From CAVQGZ01 sp964356295 (GTDB lineage Bacteria; Actinomycetota; Actinomycetes; Jiangellales; Jiangellaceae), in contig CAYHHE010000056.1 in assembly GCA_964356295.1 (NCBI GenBank), positions 1 through 19,535 on the forward strand: a DNA stretch of 19,535 nucleotides, written 5' to 3'. Under the pieces are notes generated by a model. That model had not been told where the DNA came from, did no database searches, and saw nothing but the letters and a program-made list of their open reading frames with translations. The position numbers and the translations under genes are program-made. Numbering within the stretch: position 1 is the first letter of the stretch; every line of letters begins with the position of its first letter. Shown piece after piece: positions 1-5,789 of the stretch.

Positions 1-66
1 ATCATGCCTCAGGCACCACCAGGGCGCCGTGATCATGCCTCAGGCACCACGAACCCGCCCTGATCA
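1..66. repeat. Direct repeat with 31-bp period, cut by window edge
   Basis: The 19-mer ATCATGCCTCAGGCACCAC occurs exactly at 1-19 and 32-50, separated by 12 non-identical bases. A third unit would start at 63; it shares only its first bases (TGATCA at 61-66, matching TGATCA at 30-35) and then diverges. Each unit contains the small palindrome TGCCT-C-AGGCA. The period is not a multiple of three, so this is not coding repetition. Because copy one starts at base 1, the array may continue to the left. Function is unknown; iterons, a REP-like element or the end of a mobile element are possible. Confidence 0.75.
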
Positions 67-364
67 AGACCGACGCGGCACCGACGCCCCTCGCGTCGGC
101 GACGACCGGCCGCACCGTGCGGCACCCGGACCAAGCCCGGGATCGAGGCTCCCGGCCAGGACCCCCGCCAACTGCACACTCCCACCCGAGATCACGTGGC
201 CCGTGAGGCTGGTGCGTGAAGATGTCCGCGAGGGGGATCGCGTCGTGGTGGGAGGTGAGCCGGCGCCTGGCGCGGGACTACGCCGGGTGCATGCGCACCC
301 GGGCGGTCCTCCCAGCAGCCCTGCGTCCTGGGCTCATCGGCACGATCCAGCTGACCGTGATCAC

Positions 365-414
365 TCTTGTCGCCCGGTGTTCGTGGGAGTCTTGTCGCCC
401 GGTGTTCGTGGGAG
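365..414. repeat. Perfect 25-bp tandem duplication
   Basis: Bases 365-389 and 390-414 are identical (each begins TCTTGTCGCCCGG and ends TTCGTGGGAG), directly abutting with no spacer. A 25-bp unit shifts the reading frame between copies, so it is not a protein repeat. It lies in non-coding or degenerate sequence. It could be a slippage duplication or a trace of a past insertion; nothing in the sequence decides between them. Confidence 0.9.
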
Positions 415-492
415 CCTGACCGCTGCGGGCACTACCGGATGACACCGGACGTGGCGGTGCCGCATCCGGCCGCGACCAGTCAGGGCACGCGA

Positions 493-512
493 CGGCAAGG
501 CTTGGCTTGCCG
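493..512 (-). terminator. Hairpin downstream of small minus-strand ORF
   Basis: CGGCAAG (493-499) and CTTGCCG (506-512) form a perfect 7-bp stem with a 6-nt loop. It begins 11 nt past the stop codon (523-525) of the minus-strand ORF, where a terminator would be expected. There is no T-run, as is common for actinobacterial terminators. Confidence 0.4.
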
Positions 513-522
513 ATCCCGTGGA

Positions 523-750
523 CTACCGGGCGTGGGTCGGCACTCGACCTGAGCTCGCAGGACCTCTCGTCGGGGCCGGCTCGGCGCTGCTCGCCTCGCC
601 AGCGCGTGAGTCGGCGGCTCCCAACGGCTCAGACCGGCGCACGAACCGCGCCCGCAGTCGCTCCACAGGCCGCCCGACACGCACCACCGCGTACCCGGCA
701 GCGGCCACGGCCACCTCCGGGCTCGCAGCCGCGACACAGGTCAGGCACAT
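523..750 (-). CDS. Small hypothetical protein with N-terminal MCLTC motif
   Basis: A 75-codon ORF with strongly GC-biased third positions through most of its length, beginning MCLTCVAAASPEVAVAAAGY. The first 25 residues are Ala/Val rich and could be one membrane helix, followed by an Arg-rich segment and a Ser/Ala/Pro-rich tail. No family is recognised. The ATG is 6 nt downstream of a TATCCT -10 box, so it may be translated from a leaderless message. It lies 76 nt after the peroxiredoxin on the same strand and is followed by a hairpin. The two nearby cysteines could bind metal or form a disulphide, but this is inference. The overlapping plus-strand reading (518-1240) runs antisense through the peroxiredoxin and is rejected. 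Confidence 0.4.
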   Translation of the reverse strand: MCLTCVAAASPEVAVAAAGYAVVRVGRPVERLRARFVRRSEPLGAADSRAGEASSAEPAPTRGPASSGRVPTHAR

Positions 751-756
751 GCGTGC

Positions 757-762
757 AGGATA
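757..762 (-). promoter_or_regulatory. Possible -10 box for the MCLTC ORF
   Basis: On the minus strand this reads TATCCT, a TANNNT -10 element with 6 nt to the ATG at 748-750. The spacing implies a leaderless transcript. No good -35 is visible at 17-18 bp. Confidence 0.35.
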
Positions 763-826
763 CGTACCTGGACGCCTGCGCGGGAGAACTCGTGCCCAGA
801 CCCGGACGGGGTGGCCCGACCCTGTG

Positions 827-1294
827 TCAGTCCAGGCCCAGGTCGCGCCGCAACTTGGCGACGTGTCCCGCTGCCTTCACGTTGTACAAGGCCTTCTCGA
901 TCCTGCCGTCCGGGTCGATGACGAATGTCGAACGGATGACCCCTGTGACTGTCTTGCCGTACAGCTTCTTCTCGCCGTAGGCCCCGTAGGCGGTCAGCAC
1001 GCTGTGGTCGGGGTCGGACAGCAGCGGGAAGGGGAGCGACTGCTTCTCGGTGAACCGGGACAGCACGGCTGGGGCGTCGGGGGAGATGCCGACCACGTGG
1101 TATCCGGCGGTCTGCAACGAGGCCAGGTTGTCGCGGAAGTCGCAGGCCTGCGTGGTGCAGCCGGGGGTGCCAGCGGTTGGGTAGGCATACAGGATCACCT
1201 GCGATCCGCGCAGGTCAGCCAGCGATACCGGGACGCCTGAGGCGTCCGGCAGGGTGAAGCCAGGGGCGGTGTCACCAGCGGTGAGTCGGGTCAC
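827..1294 (-). CDS. bcp: Peroxiredoxin, Bcp/PrxQ type (thiol peroxidase)
   Basis: A 155-residue thioredoxin-fold peroxiredoxin that reduces hydrogen peroxide and organic hydroperoxides with electrons from thioredoxin, in the cytoplasm. The peroxidatic cysteine lies in TPGCTTQACDFRD (C46), with the resolving cysteine five residues on (C51), the Bcp/PrxQ signature. The full length is as usual for the family. The usual YFYP(K/R)xDTPGC approach is altered to YAYPTAGTPGC. The start is GTG (1292-1294), with MTRLTAGDTAPGFTLPD matching the family N-terminus; no clear ribosome binding site, but a TACGGT -10 box lies 8 nt upstream, suggesting a leaderless or very short leader. It is divergent from the cobalt/nickel uptake gene and shares its intergenic region. 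Identity is certain; physiological substrate is not. Confidence 0.95.
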   Translation of the reverse strand: MTRLTAGDTAPGFTLPDASGVPVSLADLRGSQVILYAYPTAGTPGCTTQACDFRDNLASLQTAGYHVVGISPDAPAVLSRFTEKQSLPFPLLSDPDHSVLTAYGAYGEKKLYGKTVTGVIRSTFVIDPDGRIEKALYNVKAAGHVAKLRRDLGLD

Positions 1295-1302
1295 GCCGCC
1301 GA

Positions 1303-1308
1303 ACCGTA
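1303..1308 (-). promoter_or_regulatory. Possible -10 box of the peroxiredoxin gene
   Basis: Minus-strand TACGGT (TANNNT) 8 nt before the GTG start. The -35 region is poor. It is back-to-back with the metal transporter promoter. Confidence 0.35.
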
Positions 1309-1409
1309 GTCCGAGCCTGAGGCGGACGCACCACTGGACGGGTCGTCGCGATCAGCCGAGCCCCACACCGCGACCGCATGGGCGGGGACGCTCGGTACCC
1401 AGGGCGTGC

Positions 1410-1430
1410 AGATGCGACGCGGTCGCATCT
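1410..1430. promoter_or_regulatory. Perfect palindrome, probable operator of the Co/Ni uptake gene
   Basis: AGATGCGAC (1410-1418), spacer GCG, GTCGCATCT (1422-1430): a perfect 9-bp inverted repeat. Its last base is the first T of the proposed TAGACT -10 box (1430-1435), so the palindrome fills the region between -35 and -10. A protein bound here would block or, in MerR fashion, remodel the promoter. It does not match the Nur consensus as I remember it (TTGCA-N5-TTGCA-like). The regulator is unknown and is not encoded next to it. Confidence 0.6.
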
Positions 1431-1435
1431 AGACT
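1430..1435 (+). promoter_or_regulatory. -10 box for leaderless cbiMN transcript
   Basis: TAGACT fits TANNNT and ends 6 nt before the ATG at 1442, so transcription would start at or next to the start codon. There is no Shine-Dalgarno sequence in front of this certain start codon, which supports a leaderless mRNA. Confidence 0.5.
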
Positions 1436-1441
1436 CGGCGC

Positions 1442-2485
1442 ATGCACGTTCCCGACGGGTTCCTCGACGTCCAGACCTCGGTCGTCACCGGTGTGGTGGC
1501 CGCCGGCGCCATCGCGGTGGCTCTTCGGAAGTCCCGGTCCGAGCTGACCGAGAAGACCGCGCCCATGGCGGGGCTGACCGCGGCGTTCGTGTTCGCCGTG
1601 CAGATGCTGAACTTCCCGGTCGGTGTGGGCACCAGTGGGCACCTCCTCGGTGGGGCGCTGGCGGCGGTGTTGGTGGGTCCGTGGACGGCCATCCTCGTCA
1701 TGAGCGTCGTACTCATCGTGCAGGCTCTCGTGTTCGCCGACGGCGGGTTGACCGCTCTGGGCACCAACATCCTGCTCATGGGCATCGTGGCGGTCGGGGT
1801 GGGCTGGCTGGTCACCAAACTGGTGCTGCGGGTGCTGCCCAAGCGCCCGACGTCGGTGATACCCGCGTCCTTCGTCGGGGCGCTGCTGTCGGTCCCGGCG
1901 TCGGCTGGTGTGTTCGTCCTGCTCTACATGGTCGGTGGGGCAACCGAGTTGCCGTTCGGCCCGTTGCTGGCGACCATGCTCGGCTGGCACACCCTCATCG
2001 GGCTGGGCGAGGCGTTCATCACTGCCGCGACGGTCGGGGCTGTCATCGCGGTCCGCCCGGACCTGGTGTACGCCGCCCGCGACCTGCAGCACGACCTCGT
2101 GCTGCGCGCCCCGGATGGGCAGGAGATCGCGGCTGGTGCTGCTGAGGCGACGCCGGCGACGGCCGAGGCCGCACGTCGTTCACCGTGGCCGCTGCTGGTC
2201 GGCGGCCTCGGAGTGACGCTGATCCTGGCCGGGGCGGTGAGCTTCGTCGCGTCGTCGAACCCCGATGGCCTGGAGTACGTCGCCGAAACCGAGGGCTTCC
2301 TGGAGGTGGCGGAGGACTCGCCGCTGGCCGACCTCGCCCTGGCCGACTACGGAGAGGTCGGCGGCATCCCGGTGGGAGTGGCCGGCCTGATCGGAGTCGG
2401 GATCACGGTCCTCATCGGTCTGGCGCTGTTCCTGTGGCTCTCACGTCGAAGCACGTCCACCACCTCGGAGTCGGTGGAGGTGTAG
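1442..2485 (+). CDS. Fused CbiM-CbiN-type cobalt/nickel ECF transporter S-component
   Basis: A 347-residue membrane protein. Residues 1-205 are CbiM/NikM: the N-terminus MHVPDGFLD supplies the amino-terminal Met1/His2 metal ligands, and GTSGHLLGGALAA (around residue 65) carries the conserved internal His. Several hydrophobic helices follow. Residues 243-335 are a CbiN/NikN-like PDGLE module: helix, extracytoplasmic loop with NPDGLEYVAE, second helix. The start is fixed by the MHxPDG motif because the metal site needs the free N-terminus. No cbiQ (T-component) or cbiO (ATPase) gene is adjacent in the window, so it is either solitary or served by components elsewhere. CbiMN units are known from the family to have some uptake activity alone. 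Co2+ versus Ni2+ cannot be told from sequence by eye. Confidence 0.92.
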   Translation: MHVPDGFLDVQTSVVTGVVAAGAIAVALRKSRSELTEKTAPMAGLTAAFVFAVQMLNFPVGVGTSGHLLGGALAAVLVGPWTAILVMSVVLIVQALVFADGGLTALGTNILLMGIVAVGVGWLVTKLVLRVLPKRPTSVIPASFVGALLSVPASAGVFVLLYMVGGATELPFGPLLATMLGWHTLIGLGEAFITAATVGAVIAVRPDLVYAARDLQHDLVLRAPDGQEIAAGAAEATPATAEAARRSPWPLLVGGLGVTLILAGAVSFVASSNPDGLEYVAETEGFLEVAEDSPLADLALADYGEVGGIPVGVAGLIGVGITVLIGLALFLWLSRRSTSTTSESVEV

Positions 2486-2491
2486 CAGGGC

Positions 2492-2529
2492 GCGCACCAG
2501 TTGGGGATACCTCCCCAGCGGGCGTGCGC
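2492..2529 (+). terminator. Nested stem-loop after cbiMN
   Basis: Inner stem TGGGGA (2502-2507) / TCCCCA (2512-2517) with a TACC loop, plus outer arms GCGCAC (2492-2497) / GTGCGC (2524-2529). It starts 6 nt after the TAG stop at 2483-2485. There is no T-run. Position and stability suggest a terminator. Confidence 0.4.
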
Positions 2530-2743
2530 TCGACGAGGCGCGGTCGGCGCCCGCGATCGCCGGCGTCGACCGACGGCGCCCACCGTGGATCAAGGGTCAG
2601 GCCCGGAGACGGCTCAGCACCTGGGTGGATGCGGCGAGCAGGCGCGCCGGCCGACCGTGCACCGCGGCGCAGGGTCGGGACAGCACGGAACCTGCTTGGT
2701 TGGTGGCCGGCAGGGCTACGGTGTCCTCACCGCGGACTCACGC

Positions 2744-2750
2744 GAAGGAG
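2744..2750 (+). promoter_or_regulatory. Ribosome binding site of the YbjQ-type gene
   Basis: GAAGGAG, 6 nt before the ATG at 2757. It decides the start against longer upstream readings from 2625. Confidence 0.75.
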
Positions 2751-2756
2751 CCACTG

Positions 2757-3071
2757 ATGATCGTGACCACCACCAATGCCATCGAGGGCCGCGCAGTCGC
2801 CGGGTACCTCGGAGTCGTGTGCTCGCAGTCCGTGCTGGGAGTGAATGCCTTCAAGGACGTCGCCGCAGGCATGCGCAACGTGTTCGGCGGCCGATCCAAG
2901 GCCTACGAGAACGAGCTGGGCTCCGGGGTGGCGGCAGTGCTTGAGGAGCTGGAGAAGCAGGCCGCCGCCTTGGGGGCGGACGCTGTGCTCTCAGTCGACA
3001 TCGACTACGAGACCGTGGGTCAGAACATGCTGATGGTCAGCGCGTCCGGTACCGCCGTGCGGCTGGGCTAG
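2757..3071 (+). CDS. YbjQ/UPF0145 family protein
   Basis: A 104-residue protein of the YbjQ (UPF0145, often called putative heavy-metal-binding) family. The family N-terminus MIVTTTNAIEGRAVAGYLGV, the central GGRSKAYENEL, the ALGADAV segment and the terminal DYETVGQNMLMVSASGTAV are all present, and the length is as usual for the family, which is thought to assemble as ring-shaped oligomers. The biological function is not established; the metal-binding label is weak. The start is chosen because the family begins MIVTTT and the ribosome binding site is correctly placed. It stands alone: a stem-loop separates it from cbiMN, and the next gene is convergent. Confidence 0.9.
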   Translation: MIVTTTNAIEGRAVAGYLGVVCSQSVLGVNAFKDVAAGMRNVFGGRSKAYENELGSGVAAVLEELEKQAAALGADAVLSVDIDYETVGQNMLMVSASGTAVRLG

Positions 3072-3119
3072 CGGCTGGGCAGCGGGTGCGCTAGGGGCTG
3101 GTGGCACGCCCAACCCTGG

Positions 3120-3161
3120 TGATCCACGGTGGTCTCGGTGCGCTGCGTCCGCAGTGGATCA
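3120..3161. terminator. Possible bidirectional terminator hairpin
   Basis: TGATCCAC (3120-3127) and GTGGATCA (3154-3161) form perfect 8-bp arms enclosing a smaller CTGC/GCAG stem (3143-3146 / 3151-3154, sharing one base with the outer arm). It sits between two convergent genes ending at 3071 (+) and 3263 (-), where a shared terminator is expected. Confidence 0.4.
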
Positions 3162-3262
3162 TGGCCTGGACGGTGGGCACGGTCGGACATCTGGGCGGGA
3201 ACGTCGCTGCATCCTCGATCTCCCCGACGTGGTCCTGGCCAGTCGATGGCCGCGGCGAACAC

Positions 3263-4456
3263 CTAGCGCTCGCCCCGCTCGAGGTGGCCCCGGATCGGAT
3301 CAGCCTCGTCGGCCAGGTGCCGACGACGGAACGCATGGTCAACGGCTCCGCCATCACGCACCGGACCGTCGGCCGAGGTGGCCAGCCGCTCCAGACGGGC
3401 AGCGCTACTGACCGCGAAGACCCCGCTGAGGTGCGCGGCCAGGGACGGCTGACCCTGCGCCGCCCCGACCCAACTCGCGGGGTACCTGCCCCGTTCGTCT
3501 CGGGCGTCGAACGCCGCCTGGGCCTGGACGAGGACGTCCGCGGCGATGTCCGCAGTCCGGTCGGGGTCCGCGAGCACCAAGGCGGTGGCGTACCGGGCCA
3601 GGATGCCCCGGAACAGGTGCCCATCGGGGCCGGGTTCGTCCCGCCACACGCCGGCCCTTCCTGCAGAGGCTGGGTCGAGCCCACCGGCGGGGCCTCTCAG
3701 AACGGAGGTGCCGGCCCGCACCACCCGGGCCGCGCGTTCGAGTCGTGCTCGGGCGGTGGCGCCGCCCTCCGTCGCAGCGAGCACGACGTCGAGCCCCGCC
3801 ACCACGCCGACGTTGTACGACCACACCCGTCCACCGGGCACCAGCGCCCCGTCGCGCACCCGACAGCCGTCCAGGACCACTCCCGAGGCAGAGACCAGAT
3901 GGGTGTGCAGCCACTGCGCGGTGTCACGGGCCAGGTCCAGGCGTCGGGGATCCCGAGCCAGGTCGCTGGTGCCTGCCAGCAGCATCGCCGCCGGCGCCGA
4001 GGCCGCCACGTTGTGGAACGCCGATCCGACCCTCCACCGGAACCCCCCGAGCTCGGGGTCGTGGCCGCCGAGCACTGCCTCGGCCAGGGCCATCGGCACC
4101 TGCGCGTCGAGGAGTCCGAGTCGGTGGGCGCGAAGGGTGGCCAGGCCGATCCAGGCGAGGTCGTCGTAGTAGTCGTTGGCCGTAATGTCCCCGCCGGTGC
4201 GCCTCAGGATCCCCTGCAGGTGAGCTCGCACGAGGTCGCCGGCCGCCGCATCGCCCGCCGCCACGGCGTCCACGAGCGCATCCAGCGCGTGGGCCTGCCA
4301 CCAGTAGTGCCACGCCCCGGCCTGCTTGCGCCAGCGCAGCGCAGCCCACGCACCGGGCATCGTGCGGAACAGCCCCGACCGGCCGTCCCAGTACCCGGCG
4401 ACGAGCACGTCGTGGGACGACCGCCAACGCTCGCCCCACCCCACGGGCGCAATCAT
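3263..4456 (-). CDS. Glycoside hydrolase family 76 protein (alpha-1,6-mannanase-like)
   Basis: A 397-residue (alpha/alpha)6-barrel protein. The GH76 signature is NDYYDDLAWIGLA with the paired catalytic aspartates D98-D99, preceded by WHYWWQAHALDALVDA, a typical GH76 first-helix motif, and followed by the aromatic-rich GGFRWRVGSAFHNVAAS segment. Family members cleave alpha-1,6-linked mannan. There is no signal peptide or membrane segment, so it should act in the cytoplasm, as do some actinobacterial GH76 proteins; a role in turnover of mannose-containing envelope glycans or imported oligosaccharides is inference. The ATG at 4454-4456 is used; no strong ribosome binding site is visible. The gene is divergent from the first lipoprotein, 66 nt away, and convergent with the YbjQ gene. 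Substrate specificity is uncertain. Confidence 0.88.
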   Translation of the reverse strand: MIAPVGWGERWRSSHDVLVAGYWDGRSGLFRTMPGAWAALRWRKQAGAWHYWWQAHALDALVDAVAAGDAAAGDLVRAHLQGILRRTGGDITANDYYDDLAWIGLATLRAHRLGLLDAQVPMALAEAVLGGHDPELGGFRWRVGSAFHNVAASAPAAMLLAGTSDLARDPRRLDLARDTAQWLHTHLVSASGVVLDGCRVRDGALVPGGRVWSYNVGVVAGLDVVLAATEGGATARARLERAARVVRAGTSVLRGPAGGLDPASAGRAGVWRDEPGPDGHLFRGILARYATALVLADPDRTADIAADVLVQAQAAFDARDERGRYPASWVGAAQGQPSLAAHLSGVFAVSSAARLERLATSADGPVRDGGAVDHAFRRRHLADEADPIRGHLERGER

Positions 4457-4522
4457 GACCGTGCGGCTGGCTCCCTGCCGTTGCTCTCTGCATCATCCGG
4501 TGCGGGCGATGCCCGATCGTCG

Positions 4523-5008
4523 GTGAGAAGCCAGACTCGCTCGGGCCCACGTCCCACGAACGAAGGAGTCACCGGGCCCACCCGTTCGCGCACCGTGCCC
4601 GCCCTGGTGGCGGCTCTCGCCCTGTCCGGCTCGCTCGTGAGTGGCTGCACCAGTGAACCCAGCCAGGAAGAGGCGGAGGCAGCCGTGTGCGACAGCAACG
4701 CGGAGGTCCAGGCCGCCGTCGCTGACGTCGCGGCTCTCGACGCCGACTCGACGTTCGACGAGGTGGAGGACGCGGAGCAGGGGTTGTCGTCGTCGGTCGA
4801 CCAGCTCCGGGAGAGTGCAGCGGATGTGCCGGAGGCCGATGCCACCGCGGTGTCAGCGGCGCGCGACGAGATCGCCTCAGCCGTCGAGGAGGTCAGCGGC
4901 CAGGACACGCTCGGGGACGCCGCGACCGCGGTCTCGGCCTCGACAGCGTCTCACGAGTCGGCCCTCGAGGAGATCAGCAACGGCGTCGAGTGCGACACTG
5001 CTACCTAG
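4523..5008 (+). CDS. Small lipoprotein, helical, two extra cysteines
   Basis: A 161-residue predicted lipoprotein of no recognised family. After an Arg-rich n-region, the hydrophobic stretch VPALVAALALSGSL ends in the lipobox VSGC (C42). The mature part is acidic and Ala/Glu/Asp/Val rich with heptad-like spacing, probably a helical bundle or coiled coil, with one cysteine near its start (C56) and one near its end (C157), which could form a disulphide outside the cell. The start is uncertain: GTG at 4523 gives the basic n-region; GTG at 4595 would give a very short signal without positive charge. A GAAGGAG motif at 4562-4568 fits neither. The long upstream reading from 3101 is the antisense of the GH76 gene. 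The next gene has the same layout, 87 nt downstream. Confidence 0.7.
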   Translation: MRSQTRSGPRPTNEGVTGPTRSRTVPALVAALALSGSLVSGCTSEPSQEEAEAAVCDSNAEVQAAVADVAALDADSTFDEVEDAEQGLSSSVDQLRESAADVPEADATAVSAARDEIASAVEEVSGQDTLGDAATAVSASTASHESALEEISNGVECDTAT

Positions 5009-5083
5009 TAGGACGAGCGCCAGAGGACCGGACGGGCTGGCCTGGCGGCCGTCGTGCGGTGAGGCACGATGGCGAATTCGGTA

Positions 5084-5089
5084 GAGGAG
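5084..5089 (+). promoter_or_regulatory. Ribosome binding site of the second lipoprotein
   Basis: GAGGAG, 6 nt before the ATG at 5096. It decides the start in favour of MKHTTAIVTAALLV over the longer reading from 5069. Confidence 0.75.
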
Positions 5090-5095
5090 ACCACC

Positions 5096-5728
5096 ATGAA
5101 GCACACCACCGCCATCGTCACCGCCGCGCTGCTCGTTGCCTGCCTCAGCGGCTGCGGGGGGACGACGGACACCGAGTCCGAGCCGACCACAGCCCCGACC
5201 TCGCAGGCCACGTCCACCGCGGACGGGTCGGAGGCGGCGGTGACAACCGAGGCCATCGACTGGGCCGACGGTGTCTGCGTGGCTGCCGATGACCTGGAGC
5301 AGTCGCTGGACGAGCTCGGTACGAGCATCGACGTGGATCTCGCAGTGGCGAGCGACGTGGTCGACCAGATCGGTCAGCAGGTCCGCGACCAGGTCGACGT
5401 CGTGCGCGACGACGTCCGGGCGCTCGCCTCAGCGGTCAGCGCGGTCCCGTCCAGCCCCGACCTGGCCGCCGCTGCCGAGCAGCTCGAGGACGACCGTGCC
5501 GAACTCGAGGAGTCGGTCGCAGGGCTGCGCGATGCTGCGTCGACGCTGGCGGACGCCCAGGATCCGGCAGCCGTCGTGGCGGGGGTGGGATCGGTGGCCG
5601 CTTCGTTCGCCGAGGCTCGGCTGGCCGCCGAGGCGTTCTCCGGAACGCTGAGGTCGTCAGCGGAAGAAGGCTCCGCCACGGTGCGCAATGCGTTCGAGGA
5701 GGCTCCCGGGTGTGCGTCCCGGCTCTGA
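5096..5728 (+). CDS. Second small lipoprotein, helical, same layout as the first
   Basis: A 210-residue predicted lipoprotein. The signal peptide MKHTTAIVTAALLVACLSGC ends in lipobox LSGC (C20). A Thr/Ser/Glu-rich linker (residues 22-52) is followed by an acidic, Ala-rich helical domain with long runs of charged heptads (for example EQLEDDRAELEESV). Two further cysteines, C61 near the start of the helical domain and C206 near the C-terminus, mirror the arrangement in the lipoprotein just upstream, suggesting an old tandem duplication. No enzymatic motif is seen and no family recognised. It would be anchored on the outer face of the membrane. It may share a transcript with the upstream lipoprotein. 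The regulator downstream appears to have its own AT-rich promoter. Confidence 0.82.
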   Translation: MKHTTAIVTAALLVACLSGCGGTTDTESEPTTAPTSQATSTADGSEAAVTTEAIDWADGVCVAADDLEQSLDELGTSIDVDLAVASDVVDQIGQQVRDQVDVVRDDVRALASAVSAVPSSPDLAAAAEQLEDDRAELEESVAGLRDAASTLADAQDPAAVVAGVGSVAASFAEARLAAEAFSGTLRSSAEEGSATVRNAFEEAPGCASRL

Positions 5729-5753
5729 GCGCGACACCTTGCATCCGCTCGAC

Positions 5754-5764
5754 TAGAATATAAC
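5754..5764 (+). promoter_or_regulatory. AT-rich -10 region before the LuxR-type regulator
   Basis: TAGAAT (5754-5759) overlapping TATAAC (5759-5764), both TANNNT-like, in the most AT-rich patch of this part of the window. No -35 at ideal spacing is obvious. An 8-bp palindrome CGATATCG follows at 5782-5789, next to the start codon. Confidence 0.4.
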
Positions 5765-5789
5765 GGACGAAACAACACCTCCGATATCG

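Larger units (their letters stand above)
67..522. other. Stretch without a convincing gene
   Basis: About 450 bases in which no frame gives a recognisable protein. One frame (GTG at 216, ending at 419) is GC3-rich for about 45 codons and then runs into the 25-bp tandem duplication, so it could be a gene remnant, but I see no family motif and no clear ribosome binding site. The stretch holds the tandem duplication at 365-414 and a hairpin at 493-512, listed separately. Confidence 0.5.

Noticed and set aside
1..66. Possible end of a CRISPR array
   Set aside because: The identical part is 19 bp and the spacer 12 bp, too short for a CRISPR repeat-spacer unit, and no cas gene is seen.
216..419. 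A 67-codon plus-strand frame starting GTG
   Set aside because: Codon use is coding-like for part of it, but there is no family match, no clear ribosome binding site, and its end runs through the 25-bp tandem duplication.
518..1240. A 240-codon plus-strand open frame
   Set aside because: It is antisense to the peroxiredoxin, which is certain.
1352..2092. A 246-codon minus-strand open frame rich in His, Asp, Gln and Arg
   Set aside because: Composition typical of the reverse strand of a high-GC gene; it is antisense to cbiMN.
3101..5008. A 635-codon plus-strand open frame
   Set aside because: Its first two thirds are the antisense of the GH76 gene, and its residues look like a high-GC shadow; only the last part (from about 4523) is the lipoprotein.
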